Below, in pieces: positions 36,307 through 48,534 of a DNA stretch of 64,000 nt. How positions within the stretch are numbered: position 1 is the stretch's first letter; every line of letters begins with the position of its first letter. The DNA comes from Sulfuricaulis sp. (GTDB lineage Bacteria > Pseudomonadota > Gammaproteobacteria > Acidiferrobacterales > Sulfurifustaceae), in contig NZ_JANLGY010000026.1 of assembly GCF_024653915.1 (NCBI RefSeq), positions 18,193 to 82,192 of the forward strand, given 5' to 3'. The position numbers and the translations under genes are program-made. The notes below the pieces were generated by a model, which saw only the letters and a program-made list of their open reading frames with translations, did not search any database and was not told the origin of the DNA.

Positions 36307-37992
36307 TTATGCGTCCGAACTGTCTTGTCCGTCCAGTTTCTCCTTGAGCTTATCGCCCAGGGAAGAGGTAGCCGAGCCACCCTTGCGCGCATACTCCTGT
36401 ACCGCATCGTTCTCCTCCTCCATGTCCTTGGCCCGGACAGAAAGTGAGATCTTGCGGTTCTTGCGGTCGATGGTGGTGATCTTGGCCTCCACGCTGTCGC
36501 CGTCCTTGAGTACGGAACGGGCGTCTTCCACGCGCTCGCGCGCGATATCGGCGGCACGCAAATAGCCTTCGACCTCATCCGCGAGCTTGATAACGGCACC
36601 CTTGGTTTCCACGCTTGTCACGGTGCCCTTGACGACGGTGCCTTTGCCGTGGACCGTCACATAGTTCGTAAACGGGTCGCCATCCAGCTGCTTCACACCG
36701 AGCGAGATGCGCTCACGCTCGGGGTCCACGGCCAGAATAACGGCCTCGATTTCATCGCCCTTCTTGTAGTTGTGCACGGCCTCTTCACCCGGCAACGCCC
36801 AAGACAGGTCGGACAGATGAATCAGGCCGTCGATACCACCTTCGAGACCGACAAAAATACCGAAGTCGGTGATGGATTTGATCTTGCCGCTGACCTTGTC
36901 ATTCTTGTTGTGGTTGGTGGCAAACTCTTCCCAAGGATTCGGCTGGCACTGCTTCATGCCGAGCGAGATACGGCGGCGCTCGGTGTCGATGTCGAGGATC
37001 ATTACCTCAACCTCATCGCCCAGCTGCACCACTTTGGTCGGATGGACGTTCTTGTTGGTCCAGTCCATTTCAGATACGTGCACCAGACCTTCCACGCCCG
37101 GCTCGATTTCCACGAACGCGCCATAGTCGGTGATGTTGGTGACCTTGCCGAACAGGCGCGTGCCTTCCGGATAGCGGCGCTGAATATCGACCCACGGATC
37201 GTCGCCGAGCTGTTTCAGGCCCAGCGAAACGCGGTTGCGCTCGCGGTCGTAGCGCAGCACCTTGGCTTCGATTTCGTCGCCGATCTTCAGTACTTCACTC
37301 GGATGCTTCACGCGCTTCCACGCGAGATCGGTGATGTGCAGCAGTCCGTCGATGCCGCCCAAATCGATGAACGCGCCGTAATCGGTGAGGTTCTTGACCA
37401 CGCCCTTGACGGTTTGACCTTCTTCCAGGCCCGAGAGCAGTGCTTCGCGCTCGGCGGAAATTTCTTTCTCGACCACGGCACGACGCGAAACCACGACATT
37501 GTTGCGCTTGCGGTCGATCTTGATAACTTTGAATTCGAGTTCCTTGCCTTCGAGATAGCTGGGGTCGCGCACGGGGCGGACATCGACAAGGGAACTGGGG
37601 AGGAATGCGCGGATGGTATTCATGGCGACGGTGAAACCGCCTTTCACCTTGCCGGTCATGACGCCGGTGACGATGGATTGCACCTCGAATGCCTTCTCAA
37701 GATCCTCCCACGCCTTGGCGCGGCAGGCCTTCTCGCGCGACAAGCGGGTCTCGCCGGACCCGTCTTCGAGCATTTCAATCACGACTTCCACGGTGTCGCC
37801 GACCTTGACGGTCACTTCACCGCGGGCATCCTGGAACTCAGCCACGGGGATCACGGCTTCGGACTTGAGGCCGGCGTAGACGACAACGATGTTTTCATCC
37901 ACGTGCACGACTTCGCCGGTGATCAGCGAGCCGGATTGCAGGCGAACTTTACTCAGGCTCTCTTCAAATAGTTGCGCAAAACTTTCAGTCAT
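36307..37992 (-). CDS. rpsA: 30S ribosomal protein S1
   Basis: S1 binds mRNA on the 30S subunit and aids initiation. The 561-residue protein shows six S1 (OB-fold) repeats, with recurring segments such as [41 protein letters not shown] and [20 protein letters not shown] and the spaced [23 protein letters not shown] and [11 protein letters not shown] linkers. The start [13 protein letters not shown] is that of other gammaproteobacterial S1 proteins. The gaps on either side (130 and 119 bases) hold no gene. Confidence 0.97.
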   Translation of the reverse strand: MTESFAQLFEESLSKVRLQSGSLITGEVVHVDENIVVVYAGLKSEAVIPVAEFQDARGEVTVKVGDTVEVVIEMLEDGSGETRLSREKACRAKAWEDLEKAFEVQSIVTGVMTGKVKGGFTVAMNTIRAFLPSSLVDVRPVRDPSYLEGKELEFKVIKIDRKRNNVVVSRRAVVEKEISAEREALLSGLEEGQTVKGVVKNLTDYGAFIDLGGIDGLLHITDLAWKRVKHPSEVLKIGDEIEAKVLRYDRERNRVSLGLKQLGDDPWVDIQRRYPEGTRLFGKVTNITDYGAFVEIEPGVEGLVHVSEMDWTNKNVHPTKVVQLGDEVEVMILDIDTERRRISLGMKQCQPNPWEEFATNHNKNDKVSGKIKSITDFGIFVGLEGGIDGLIHLSDLSWALPGEEAVHNYKKGDEIEAVILAVDPERERISLGVKQLDGDPFTNYVTVHGKGTVVKGTVTSVETKGAVIKLADEVEGYLRAADIARERVEDARSVLKDGDSVEAKITTIDRKNRKISLSVRAKDMEEENDAVQEYARKGGSATSSLGDKLKEKLDGQDSSDA

Positions 37993-38111
37993 ATAAGGTT
38001 AGTTTGGTTCCGGTCGGCGGCCGCGCATTAGAGCAGCTTCACCAACTTCGTCACTCGGGTAGATTGATAAATGGAGATCCCAGCACCCTTCCGTTCCCTG
38101 GAAAGGCAGAT

Positions 38112-38804
38112 TTACCCCGGCCGCCGCTGTAGCAGCAGGCCGTAAACACGCTCAACCACCCCGGAAATGTCGAGCTGAGAGGTATCCAGAATGCACGCAT
38201 CTTGCGCCGGCTTGAGCGGTGAAACCGCCCGCCCGGCGTCGCGCGCATCGCGCTCACGGATCTCGTCCAAAAGCCGCGGGAGGTTAACATCGAATCCCTT
38301 GTCTATCAACTGTTTATACCTCCTCTCGGCACGCACTTCAGGGCTGGCAGAAAGATATACCTTAAGTATCGCGTCCGGGAACACAGTCGACCCCATGTCC
38401 CGGCCGTCCGCGACCAGGCCGGGCAAGCGGCGAAACGAGTGCTGTTTCTGCAACAGGGCGCTGCGTACTTCGGGGATGGCCGCCACGATCGACGCCAGCT
38501 TGCCGCTCTCTTCCGTCCGCAGCTGGTCACCGATATCCCCGCCATGCAGCAACACGGCCGCGGCACCGCCGTCGGTCCGGGGCACAAACCGGATATCCAT
38601 GGATGTCGCCAGACGTGCCAGTGCCGGTCGGTCTTCGAGACTGACACGCTCCCGCGTAGCCACTACCCCCACGACCCGGTAGAGGGCTCCGCTGTCGAGA
38701 AAGTGCCAGCCGAGCCGCTGCGCCAGGATTTGTCCTACCGTACCCTTGCCGGAACCTCCAGGACCATCAATGGCCAGCACTGGTGCCTTGGCCGCCACGA
38801 TCAT
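38112..38804 (-). CDS. cmk: Cytidylate kinase
   Basis: The enzyme phosphorylates CMP and dCMP. The 230-residue protein has the P-loop VLAIDGPGGSGKGTVGQ, DSGALYRVVGVVA, and GLVADGRDMGSTVFPDAILKVYLSASPEVRAERRYKQL with the CMP-binding and lid residues. Its start overlaps the aroA stop by four bases (ATGA). The aroA-cmk-rpsA order is conserved in this class. Confidence 0.96.
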   Translation of the reverse strand: MIVAAKAPVLAIDGPGGSGKGTVGQILAQRLGWHFLDSGALYRVVGVVATRERVSLEDRPALARLATSMDIRFVPRTDGGAAAVLLHGGDIGDQLRTEESGKLASIVAAIPEVRSALLQKQHSFRRLPGLVADGRDMGSTVFPDAILKVYLSASPEVRAERRYKQLIDKGFDVNLPRLLDEIRERDARDAGRAVSPLKPAQDACILDTSQLDISGVVERVYGLLLQRRPG

Positions 38805-40111
38805 CGCCCACCCTGCACTTCTATCGACAGTCCCGCGCGCTTCGCCAGCGGCGCAAAACCCGGAAACGAGGTATCCACGTTCTTGCAGTCACGCACCGTG
38901 ACCGGACCAGCGGACACGAGACCCGCCATGGCAAAAGACATGGCAATACGGTGATCACCGTGGCTGTCGATCTCACTGCCCTGCAGCCGCCCACCTTTAA
39001 TGAGGATGCCATCCGGGGTTTCGCGGGCGTCGATGCCGAGGTGTTTCAGGCCCTGTGCCATCACCGCAATGCGATCCGATTCTTTTACCCGTAATTCATG
39101 CGCACCCGTCAGAACGGTTTCTCCCTCGGCACAGGCAGCAGCAATAAAGATCGCCGGGAATTCGTCGATGGCCAGCGGCACCTGATCTCCCGGAATTCTA
39201 ATGCCGTGCAACTTGGCAGCGCGCACGCGGATGTCCGCGACCGGCTCGCCGCCCACTTCGCGTGGGTTCAACAATTCGATATTGGCACCCATGAGCTTCA
39301 GAATATTGATCACGCCGATGCGCGTGGGATTAATGCCGACATGCTCCAGCACCAGGTCGGAACCGGGCGCAATGCTGGCGCCGACAAGAAAGAAAGTGGC
39401 AGAAGAAATATCCGCCGGGACATCGATGTGGCAGGCCTTGAGTTTACCATCGCCACGCAGACTGATGCGCGCGCCTTTTGTCTGCACGTCATATCCGAAA
39501 CCGCGCAGCATGCGCTCGGTGTGATCGCGCGTGGGCGCGGGCTCGGTAATCACCGTTTCACCTTGTGCGTACAACCCTGCAAGCAACAGCGAGGATTTCA
39601 CCTGCGCGCTGGCCACCGGCATGTGGTACTCAATCCCGCGCAGCTTCTGACCACCTTTGATTCTCAGCGGTGGCCGGTCGCCTTCCGCCGCCTGGATGAC
39701 AGCACCCATGCGGCAGAGCGGATCGGCCACACGCTTCATCGGTCGTTTGCTCAGAGATTCATCGCCGATAAGTTCCGAGTCAAAATTCTGGCCTGCCAGA
39801 ATGCCAGCCATCAATCGCATGGCCGTACCGGAATTGCCCATGTCGAGCGCACTTTGGGGAGTCTTTAAACCATGCAAGCCCGCGCCGTGTATAACCAGAC
39901 TTCCCTGTTCAGGGCCTTCGGCACGCACGCCCATGACGCGGAAGGCGGCCAACGTGGACAACACGTCCTCGCCATCCAACAGGCCGGTGACGCGTGTTTC
40001 GCCCTCTGCCAGTGAACCCAGCATGACCGCGCGATGCGAAATGGATTTGTCGCCCGGCACGCGGACGCGGCCGATCAACTTGCCACCAGGCTGGGTCACA
40101 TAATCAATCAT
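38801..40111 (-). CDS. aroA: 3-phosphoshikimate 1-carboxyvinyltransferase (EPSP synthase), class II motifs
   Basis: The enzyme condenses shikimate-3-phosphate with PEP. The 436-residue protein has all four motifs used to define class II EPSP synthases: GDKS in VPGDKSISHRAVML, RDHTE, SAQVK in SAQVKSSLLLAGL, and NPTR, as well as NSGTAMRLMAG and SLSKRPM. It therefore resembles the Bacillus/Agrobacterium CP4 branch more than E. coli AroA. ATG at 40111 is chosen; the longer frame to 40171 enters a repeat element. It is coupled to cmk. Confidence 0.95.
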   Translation of the reverse strand: MIDYVTQPGGKLIGRVRVPGDKSISHRAVMLGSLAEGETRVTGLLDGEDVLSTLAAFRVMGVRAEGPEQGSLVIHGAGLHGLKTPQSALDMGNSGTAMRLMAGILAGQNFDSELIGDESLSKRPMKRVADPLCRMGAVIQAAEGDRPPLRIKGGQKLRGIEYHMPVASAQVKSSLLLAGLYAQGETVITEPAPTRDHTERMLRGFGYDVQTKGARISLRGDGKLKACHIDVPADISSATFFLVGASIAPGSDLVLEHVGINPTRIGVINILKLMGANIELLNPREVGGEPVADIRVRAAKLHGIRIPGDQVPLAIDEFPAIFIAAACAEGETVLTGAHELRVKESDRIAVMAQGLKHLGIDARETPDGILIKGGRLQGSEIDSHGDHRIAMSFAMAGLVSAGPVTVRDCKNVDTSFPGFAPLAKRAGLSIEVQGGR

Positions 40112-40136
40112 AATTGGAAGAAATTTGTATGAACAT

Positions 40137-40230
40137 TTGACGCAAAGACGCGAAGGCGTAAAGAAAAACAAACCAAAATTCTAAATATTTTTTCTGATTT
40201 ACTTTGCGTCTTTGTGCCTTTGCGTCAAAA
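40137..40230. repeat. Dispersed hairpin element R1 (CGCAAAG type)
   Basis: The left arm (40137-40164) holds units such as CGCAAAGACGCGAAGGCG, and the right arm (40202-40230) is its imperfect reverse complement, around an AT-rich core. It overlaps the end of tyrA: the TGA at 40225-40227 lies in the right arm. Same family as R2-R5. Confidence 0.8.
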
Positions 40231-41088
40231 CTTCTTATTTAACCCATCGCGCGCATGCTTGGCGCGCGTGAACGTATTAACCAGCCACTTGCCATCACCC
40301 TTCTCGATGGCTTTCACCAGTGCGCCGAGATCGGTGTGATACTGGCGCAATGCGTGCAACAAGGCGTCCCGATTGGCAAGACAGATGTCACGCCACATCA
40401 CCGGGTCGCTCGCCGCGACACGCGTGGCGTCGCTGAAGCTGCCGGCGGAGTTTTCCATGATGGCGCGGTAATCGTCGTGCCGCACCACCATGTCGACCAG
40501 GCAGTAGGCCAGCATGTGCGGCAAATGACTGCTCACCGCCAGGATGCGGTCATGGTCCGTCGCCGTAAGCGAAACCACCTCGGCACCGGCCGCCTCCCAC
40601 ATGGCGCGCACATGCATAAGTGCATCGGTATCCGTATCGGCTTCAGGCGTCAGAATCACGCGCCGACGCTGGAACAAGTCCGGTAGCGATGCCGCGACAC
40701 CCGATTGTTCCGTGCCCGCCAGCGGATGTCCCGGAACGAAATGGGTGAAACGTGAACCCAGCGCCGCGCGTGCCGCCGTAATGACGCTGCCTTTGACGCT
40801 GCCAACATCGGTCACCACGGAATCGTCCGGCAACACCGGGCCGAGCGTGTTCAAAATATCCGCCATGTTCCCCACCGGAACAGCCAGCACAATCATGTCG
40901 GCGCCGCGCACCGCATCCGGCAATGAGACTTCCGCGCGGTCTATCACGCCGAGTTCCACTGCCTGCTGCAGATTGCCGATGCTGCGACCGTAGCCGATGA
41001 TCTCGCGCGCCTGGCCGGCGTCGCGCAACGCGCGCGCCAGCGAGCCGCCGATGAGACCGATGCCTATTATGCATAGCTTGTTAATCAT
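40225..41088 (-). CDS. tyrA: Prephenate dehydrogenase
   Basis: The enzyme oxidises prephenate in tyrosine synthesis. The 287-residue protein has an NAD site (CIIGIGLIGGSLARALRDAG), GADMIVLAVPVGNM, VVTDVGSVKGSVI, FVPGHPLAGTEQSGV with the catalytic His, and AVSSHLPHMLAYCLVDM. It carries neither a chorismate mutase nor an ACT domain. The hisC gene upstream overlaps it by four bases. Its last codons and stop lie within repeat element R1, so the C-terminus (NKKF) may have been set by that element. Confidence 0.94.
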   Translation of the reverse strand: MINKLCIIGIGLIGGSLARALRDAGQAREIIGYGRSIGNLQQAVELGVIDRAEVSLPDAVRGADMIVLAVPVGNMADILNTLGPVLPDDSVVTDVGSVKGSVITAARAALGSRFTHFVPGHPLAGTEQSGVAASLPDLFQRRRVILTPEADTDTDALMHVRAMWEAAGAEVVSLTATDHDRILAVSSHLPHMLAYCLVDMVVRHDDYRAIMENSAGSFSDATRVAASDPVMWRDICLANRDALLHALRQYHTDLGALVKAIEKGDGKWLVNTFTRAKHARDGLNKKF

Positions 41089-42194
41089 TTCTGGGTGCTG
41101 ATTGCTTTTTTCAGGGCATTGATAAATCTTTCATTTTCTTCGGGCAGACCGACGGTGATGCGCAAATGATTGGGCATGCCGTATTCGGCTACCGACCGGA
41201 CGATCACGCCCTGACGCATCAGGGCCTCGTTCACCGCTTTCGCAGGATTCTTTAAATCCACGCAGATAAAATTTCCGGCGGAAGGAATATGCGCCAGTCC
41301 CATCTCCGTGAAGGCCGTGATCAGCAGGCGCATCCCATCGCGGTTGTTCTGCACGGCGCGTTCAACGTGCGTCCCATCCTCCAGCGCCGCCACGGCAGCG
41401 GCCAACGCCACGCTGTTCACGTTGAACGGCGGACGCACACGATTCAGAACTTCGGCCACCGCCGGGCTGGATATGCCATAGCCCACGCGCAATCCGGCCA
41501 GTCCGTGAGCCTTGGAAAAGGTGCGCGTGGTGACAAGATTCGGGTATTTCGCGGCCCAGGTGATGGTGTCGGGATATTCCCGTTCCCCGGCGTACTCGAA
41601 ATAGGCCGCATCCACCGCCACCAGCACATGCGCCGGAAGCGCTCTGATGAAATCCTCCAGCTCGTCGGACTTGAGCCAGGTGCCTGTAGGGTTGTTCGGG
41701 TTGGCGATGAAAATCAGGCGCGTGCGCGAATTAACTGCCTGGCGCATGGCCGCGAGGTCATGGCCCCAGTTTTTTGCCGGGGTAATCACGGCTTTGGCGC
41801 CGACCGCGCGCGTCACGATGGGGTAAAGCGCGAAGGCGTGCTCGGAAAAGACGACTTCGTTTTCCGGCAGCACAAAGGCGTGCGCCAGAAATTCCAGAAT
41901 GTCACTCGAGCCGTTGCCAAGCGTAATGCCGTCCGGCCTGACGCCATGTTTTTTCGCCAAGGCTTTTTTCAACGCAAAACCGCTGCCATCCGGGTAGCGG
42001 TGGATACCCGTCAGGGCATCGCGTGCCGCCGCCAGCGCGCGCGGATTCGGTCCGAGAGGATTTTCGTTGCTCGCGAGCTTGATCGCGCCGGTGACGCCGT
42101 ACTCGCGCTCCAGTTCCTCGATCGGCTTGCCCGGCTTGTACGGTTCAAGCTCCCTCACGCCGGGCGTGGCGAGATCAAGGATTCGATTATTCAT
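41085..42194 (-). CDS. hisC: Histidinol-phosphate aminotransferase family (HisC-type)
   Basis: This PLP-dependent fold type I aminotransferase has 369 residues. Visible motifs: IKLASNENPLGPNPRALAA, HRYPDGSGFALKKALAKK, LGNGSSDILEFLAHAF, FIANPNNPTGTW, VAVDAAYFEYAG and the PLP lysine in TTRTFSKAHGLAGLRVGYG. In this gene order (between pheA and tyrA) it may also act as an aromatic aminotransferase on prephenate or phenylpyruvate; sequence does not decide. It is coupled to tyrA by an ATGA overlap. Confidence 0.93.
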   Translation of the reverse strand: MNNRILDLATPGVRELEPYKPGKPIEELEREYGVTGAIKLASNENPLGPNPRALAAARDALTGIHRYPDGSGFALKKALAKKHGVRPDGITLGNGSSDILEFLAHAFVLPENEVVFSEHAFALYPIVTRAVGAKAVITPAKNWGHDLAAMRQAVNSRTRLIFIANPNNPTGTWLKSDELEDFIRALPAHVLVAVDAAYFEYAGEREYPDTITWAAKYPNLVTTRTFSKAHGLAGLRVGYGISSPAVAEVLNRVRPPFNVNSVALAAAVAALEDGTHVERAVQNNRDGMRLLITAFTEMGLAHIPSAGNFICVDLKNPAKAVNEALMRQGVIVRSVAEYGMPNHLRITVGLPEENERFINALKKAISTQK

Positions 42195-42205
42195 AAAGAA
42201 AATTC

Positions 42206-42320
42206 ACCGCAAAGGCGCAAAGAACGCAAAGAAGAATTGAATATTAAAAACAAATATTCATTCTCGCTTTTACTTAACATTTATTTTGTTTTCCTTTGCG
42301 ATCTTTGCGTCTTTGCGGTA
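42206..42320. repeat. Dispersed hairpin element R2 (CGCAAAG type)
   Basis: The left arm at 42206-42232 (ACCGCAAAGGCGCAAAG and onward) and the right arm at 42292-42320 (its imperfect complement, ending TTTGCGGTA) flank an AT-rich 59-base core. It fills the gap between pheA and hisC. The arms show a repeat period of about 8-9 bases. Confidence 0.85.
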
Positions 42321-42327
42321 AAAGTTC

Positions 42328-43431
42328 TTACAGCACGGCCTTGGGATAGGAACCGAGCCGTTTCAGGAACGCTGCTTCTTTTTCCAGATCGGCAAGCGCC
42401 TTGGCGACCTTGCGATCCTTCATGTGGCCGTCAACATCGACGAAGAAGACGTACTCCCACATGCTCTGGCGCGAGGGGCGCGACTCAATGCGCGTCATGT
42501 TGATCTTGTTCTTTGCCAGCGGCGCCAGCAAGCGTTGCAACGCGCCGGGGCGGTTGCGACTCGACAGCAGCAGGCTGGTCTTGTCGTTGCCACTCGGAGC
42601 CGTGTCGAGCGTGCCTATGACGAGGAAGCGCGTAGTGTTGTCCGGGCGATCTTCTATATTGCTGGCGAACATGTGCAATCCATAAAGCTGCGCCGCGGTA
42701 TCGCCGGCAATCGCGAGCGTGCCGACATCCGCCGCCGCGAGCCGCGCCGCCTCGGCATTGCTCGCCACCGACACACGCTTCACACCCGGCAGGTTGGCAT
42801 CCAGCCACTCGCGGCACTGCGCCAGCGATTGTTGATGCGATGCCACACAATTCGCGCCGCTGAGGTCGTTGCCTTTACCGAGCAGGTGATGATGGATGCG
42901 CAGCGCCACTTCGCCGCAGATTTTGAGCGGCGAAGCCATGAACATGTCGAGCGTATGATTAATGACACCTTCGGTGGAGTTCTCGACTGGCACCACGCCG
43001 AAATGGGCGCTGCCCGACTCAACCTCGCGGAAGACTTCGTCGATGGCCGCGAGCGGCACGGTTTCCACGGCGTGGCCGAACTGTTTGAGCGCGGCCTCCT
43101 GGGTGAAGGTCCCTTCCGGCCCGAGAAACGCAATGCGCAGGCGCGATTCCAGCGCCAGGCAGGCAGACATGATTTCGCGAAACAACCGCGCCATGGCCTC
43201 CTCCGAAAGCGGCCCTTGATTGCGCTCCAGCACCTTGCGCAACACCTCGGCTTCGCGCTCCGGGCGGTAATAATTATTACTCCCTTCCTTCTGCTTGATT
43301 GCGGCGACCGCCAGCGCCAGCCGTGCGCGTTCGCTGATCTGCGCCTGAATTTTTACATCCAGCGCGTCGATCTGTTCACGCAATTTGTTTATTTGCGCGT
43401 CGGCCCCGCCGGTTTTGCTCTTTTTGGTCAT
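42328..43431 (-). CDS. pheA: Bifunctional chorismate mutase / prephenate dehydratase
   Basis: This 367-residue protein makes phenylpyruvate. Residues about 12-95 form an AroQ chorismate mutase (LREQIDALDVKIQAQISERA). The middle is the dehydratase (IAFLGPEGTFTQEAALKQFG, VVPVENSTEGVINHTLDMF, DNTTRFLVIG with the catalytic TRF). The C-terminal ACT domain has GALQRLLAPLAKNKINMTRIESRPS, the phenylalanine-sensing motifs, so feedback inhibition is expected. It lies between serA and hisC in the usual serC-pheA-hisC-tyrA-aroA order. Confidence 0.95.
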   Translation of the reverse strand: MTKKSKTGGADAQINKLREQIDALDVKIQAQISERARLALAVAAIKQKEGSNNYYRPEREAEVLRKVLERNQGPLSEEAMARLFREIMSACLALESRLRIAFLGPEGTFTQEAALKQFGHAVETVPLAAIDEVFREVESGSAHFGVVPVENSTEGVINHTLDMFMASPLKICGEVALRIHHHLLGKGNDLSGANCVASHQQSLAQCREWLDANLPGVKRVSVASNAEAARLAAADVGTLAIAGDTAAQLYGLHMFASNIEDRPDNTTRFLVIGTLDTAPSGNDKTSLLLSSRNRPGALQRLLAPLAKNKINMTRIESRPSRQSMWEYVFFVDVDGHMKDRKVAKALADLEKEAAFLKRLGSYPKAVL

Positions 43432-43435
43432 GTCC

Positions 43436-44599
43436 TCAGATGATGCGCGCCATCAGTACGCCGTTGATGCCCGCGATCTTCTGGCGTACGTCTTCCGTCA
43501 CGGGACTGTCGAGATCCACCACGGTGTAGGCGTAGTCGCCGCGCGAGCGGTTGACCATGTCGTGAATGTTCAGCTTGGAATTACCCAGCGTCTCGGAAAT
43601 CAGGCCGAGCATGTTGGGCACGTTGGCATTGGCCACCACCAGGCGATGTTTCGTCTCGCGCGCCATCACCACGTCCGGGTAATTCACCGCGTTGCGGATA
43701 TTGCCGTTCTCAAGAAAATCCTTCACCTGCTCCGCCACCATGATGGCACAGTTGTCCTCGGCCTCGGCGGTCGAGGCTCCCAGATGCGGCAGCGTAATCA
43801 CGCGCTCGTGATTTTTCAGGAGGTTGCTCGGGAAGTCGCACACGTAGCCATAGACCTTGCCGGCCTTGATGGCGGCGCTGACCGCGGCATCGTCCACGAT
43901 GCCCTCGCGCGCAAAGTTGAGGATGATGACGCCATCCTTCATGGCCTTGAGGCGTTCGGCGTTGATCAGATTCTTGGTGGCATCGATCAACGGCACGTGG
44001 AAGGTTACAAAATCCGCCGCGCGCAACGCCTCTTCCACGCTGTTGGCCTTCTTCACGTCGGCCGACAACTGCCACGCACCTTCCACGGTCAGGCCCGGGT
44101 CGAAGCCGACCACCTTCATGCCAAGCGCGATGCCCATGTTGGCGACGTTGCGCCCGATGGCGCCGAGGCCGATCACCGCGAGCGTGCGCCCGGGCAATTC
44201 GAAACCGGCGAAATTCTTTTTTCCCGCCTCGACTGCCTTGCCGATCTCGGGATCCGAGCCGGACAGACCACGCGCAAATTCCCATGACGCGGGGATATGG
44301 CGGCAGGCCAGCAGCATGCCAGCCAGCACCAGTTCCTTCACGGCATTGGCGTTGGCGCCGGGCGCGTTGAACACCGGTATGCCCATCTTGGTCAGCTTGT
44401 CGACCGGGATGTTGTTCACGCCTGCGCCGGCGCGGCCGACGGCCTTGAGCGACTTCGGCATTTCCATGTCGTGCATCTTGAACGAGCGCAGCAGGATGCC
44501 GTCCGGCTCCTTCGCGTCGGTCGAAACCTGGAACTGCTCTTTGGGCAGACGCGCCAGTCCGAGCGGCGAGATATTATTGAGTGTCAGTATCTTGTACAT
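43436..44599 (-). CDS. serA: D-3-phosphoglycerate dehydrogenase with ACT domain
   Basis: This enzyme carries out the first step of serine synthesis. The 387-residue protein shows VGRAGAGVNNIPVDKL, the NAD-binding GLGAIGRNVANMGIALGMKVVGFDP, NFAREGIVDDAAV, and the catalytic His in LPHLGASTAEAEDN, then a short ACT domain (NVPNMLGLISETLGNSKLNIHDM). It follows serC with a 3-base gap. The RAGAGVNNI element and ACT form are those of a SerA subgroup distinct from E. coli SerA. Confidence 0.93.
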   Translation of the reverse strand: MYKILTLNNISPLGLARLPKEQFQVSTDAKEPDGILLRSFKMHDMEMPKSLKAVGRAGAGVNNIPVDKLTKMGIPVFNAPGANANAVKELVLAGMLLACRHIPASWEFARGLSGSDPEIGKAVEAGKKNFAGFELPGRTLAVIGLGAIGRNVANMGIALGMKVVGFDPGLTVEGAWQLSADVKKANSVEEALRAADFVTFHVPLIDATKNLINAERLKAMKDGVIILNFAREGIVDDAAVSAAIKAGKVYGYVCDFPSNLLKNHERVITLPHLGASTAEAEDNCAIMVAEQVKDFLENGNIRNAVNYPDVVMARETKHRLVVANANVPNMLGLISETLGNSKLNIHDMVNRSRGDYAYTVVDLDSPVTEDVRQKIAGINGVLMARII

Positions 44600-44602
44600 G
44601 TT

Positions 44603-45688
44603 TCAACCCTGCTTCTTCATGAAATCCTGCATGTAAACGATCAACGCATCAATGCCGGCTTCGGGCATGGCGTTGTAGATGGAAGCGCGCATGCCGCCAA
44701 CCGAGCGATGGCCCTTGAGCTGCACCAGCCCCGCGGCCTTGGTACCCTTGAGGAAAGGCTCGTCCATTGCCGCGTCCTTCAGCGTGAAAGGCACATTCAT
44801 CCACGAACGGCTGTGTTTTTCCACCGGGTTTTTGTAGAACCCGCCGCTGGCATCGATGAAGGCATACAGTTTTTCGGCCTTGCGCTTGTTGATTTCAGCC
44901 ATGCCCTTGAGACCGCCCTTTTTCTTGAGCCAGTCGAACACCAGCCCGGCGATATACCAGCCATAGGTCGGCGGGGTGTTGTACATGGAACCGTTTTCGG
45001 CGTGGATCTTGTAATCGAACATCGAGGGGGTGCTGGCCGCGGCACCACCGATCAAGTCCTCGCGCACGATCACGATGGTCAGTCCGGCCGGGCCGATGTT
45101 CTTCTGCGAGCCGGCGTAAATAATCCCGAACTTCGTCACGTCTACCGGGCGCGACAGGATGGTCGAGGACATATCCGCCACCAGCGGAACATTGCCGGTC
45201 TGCGGCACGAAGCTGAACTCGACGCCACCGATGGTTTCGTTCGGCGTGTAGTGCAAATAGGCCGCGTCCGGATCGGTCTTCCAATCCTGTTGCGGTGGCA
45301 CGGTGCTGAAGTTGGTCGCTTCCGATGTCGCGGCGACGTTCACGCCGCCGAATTTTTTGGCTTCCTTGATCGCTTTCTTCGACCACTCGCCGGTGTTGAT
45401 GTAGTCGGTGGATTTCTTGCCGCGCAGCAGGTTCAGCGGCACCATGGCAAACTGCGCCGAGGCGCCACCTTGCAGGAACAGCACCTTGTAGTCCGCCGGG
45501 ATGTTCATCAGCTCGCGCAGATCGGCCTCGGCCTTCTCGGCGATGGCGATGAATTCCTTGCCGCGATGACTCATCTCCATCACCGACATGCCGCTGCCGT
45601 GCCAATCGTTCAACTCGGCTTGCGCCTGCTTCAACACTTCTTCCGGTAACACCGCCGGGCCCGCACTGAAATTAAATACTCTTGCCAT
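44603..45688 (-). CDS. serC: Phosphoserine aminotransferase
   Basis: This PLP enzyme converts 3-phosphohydroxypyruvate to phosphoserine and has a parallel role in pyridoxine synthesis. The 361-residue protein has FNFSAGPAVLPEEVLKQAQ, EMSHRGKEF, FLQGGASAQFAMVPLNLL, VADMSSTILSRPVDV, the PLP lysine in YAGSQKNIGPAGLTIVI, and SVGGMRASIYNAMPE. It directly precedes serA, giving two consecutive serine-pathway steps. It follows gyrA in the common order. Confidence 0.96.
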   Translation of the reverse strand: MARVFNFSAGPAVLPEEVLKQAQAELNDWHGSGMSVMEMSHRGKEFIAIAEKAEADLRELMNIPADYKVLFLQGGASAQFAMVPLNLLRGKKSTDYINTGEWSKKAIKEAKKFGGVNVAATSEATNFSTVPPQQDWKTDPDAAYLHYTPNETIGGVEFSFVPQTGNVPLVADMSSTILSRPVDVTKFGIIYAGSQKNIGPAGLTIVIVREDLIGGAAASTPSMFDYKIHAENGSMYNTPPTYGWYIAGLVFDWLKKKGGLKGMAEINKRKAEKLYAFIDASGGFYKNPVEKHSRSWMNVPFTLKDAAMDEPFLKGTKAAGLVQLKGHRSVGGMRASIYNAMPEAGIDALIVYMQDFMKKQG

Positions 45689-45719
45689 TTCGTATTACAC
45701 CTTTTGTATATGATTTATC

Positions 45720-45792
45720 ACCGCAGAGATCGCAGAGGACGCAGAGAAAAGAGTTTAGAATTACCCATCAATTCTCTGCGCACTCTGCGGTA
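45720..45792. repeat. Dispersed hairpin element R3 (CGCAGAG type)
   Basis: The left arm (45720-45748, units CGCAGAGATCGCAGAGGACG) and right arm (45772-45792, TCTCTGCGCACTCTGCGGTA) are imperfect complements in the gyrA-serC gap. It is the same architecture as R1 and R2 with A to G changes in the unit. Confidence 0.8.
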
Positions 45793-45799
45793 AGATTTA

Positions 45800-48355
<2,556 letters not shown>

Positions 48356-48364
48356 AAGAAATCA

Positions 48365-48384
48365 GTTACCCTATCCTGGGTAAC
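48365..48384. promoter_or_regulatory. Hairpin just upstream of gyrA
   Basis: GTTACCC and GGGTAAC form a 7-bp perfect stem with a 6-base loop, 9 bases from the gyrA ATG. Two near-identical copies of GATAAGTAA follow at about 48390-48410. It could affect gyrA mRNA or bind a regulator; no known motif is recognised. Confidence 0.45.
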
Positions 48385-48534
48385 TTATTGATAAGTAACT
48401 GATAAGTAATTGTTTTTCTGCCTGTCTCGGGACCGGAATAAGAGCGGAATTCTAGCATGCCTACCCCCCTAACTGCACTTAAAAACCGGGGGCGGAAACA
48501 GCGCGAGAGGCGCTAAAAACAGGCTTGTTTAAGG

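Noticed and set aside
36649..37971. A 440-codon open frame on the plus strand opposite rpsA
   Set aside because: It is the antisense of the S1 repeats in GC-rich sequence; no protein family or ribosome site supports it.
40137..42320. Periodic repeats considered as CRISPR
   Set aside because: Units are 8-9 bases, with no spacers, and are organised as inverted arms rather than direct repeats with unique spacers.
44297..45649. A 450-codon plus-strand open frame opposite serA and serC
   Set aside because: It spans two well-supported genes on the other strand and shows only the low-complexity His/Arg/Gly composition of an antisense frame.
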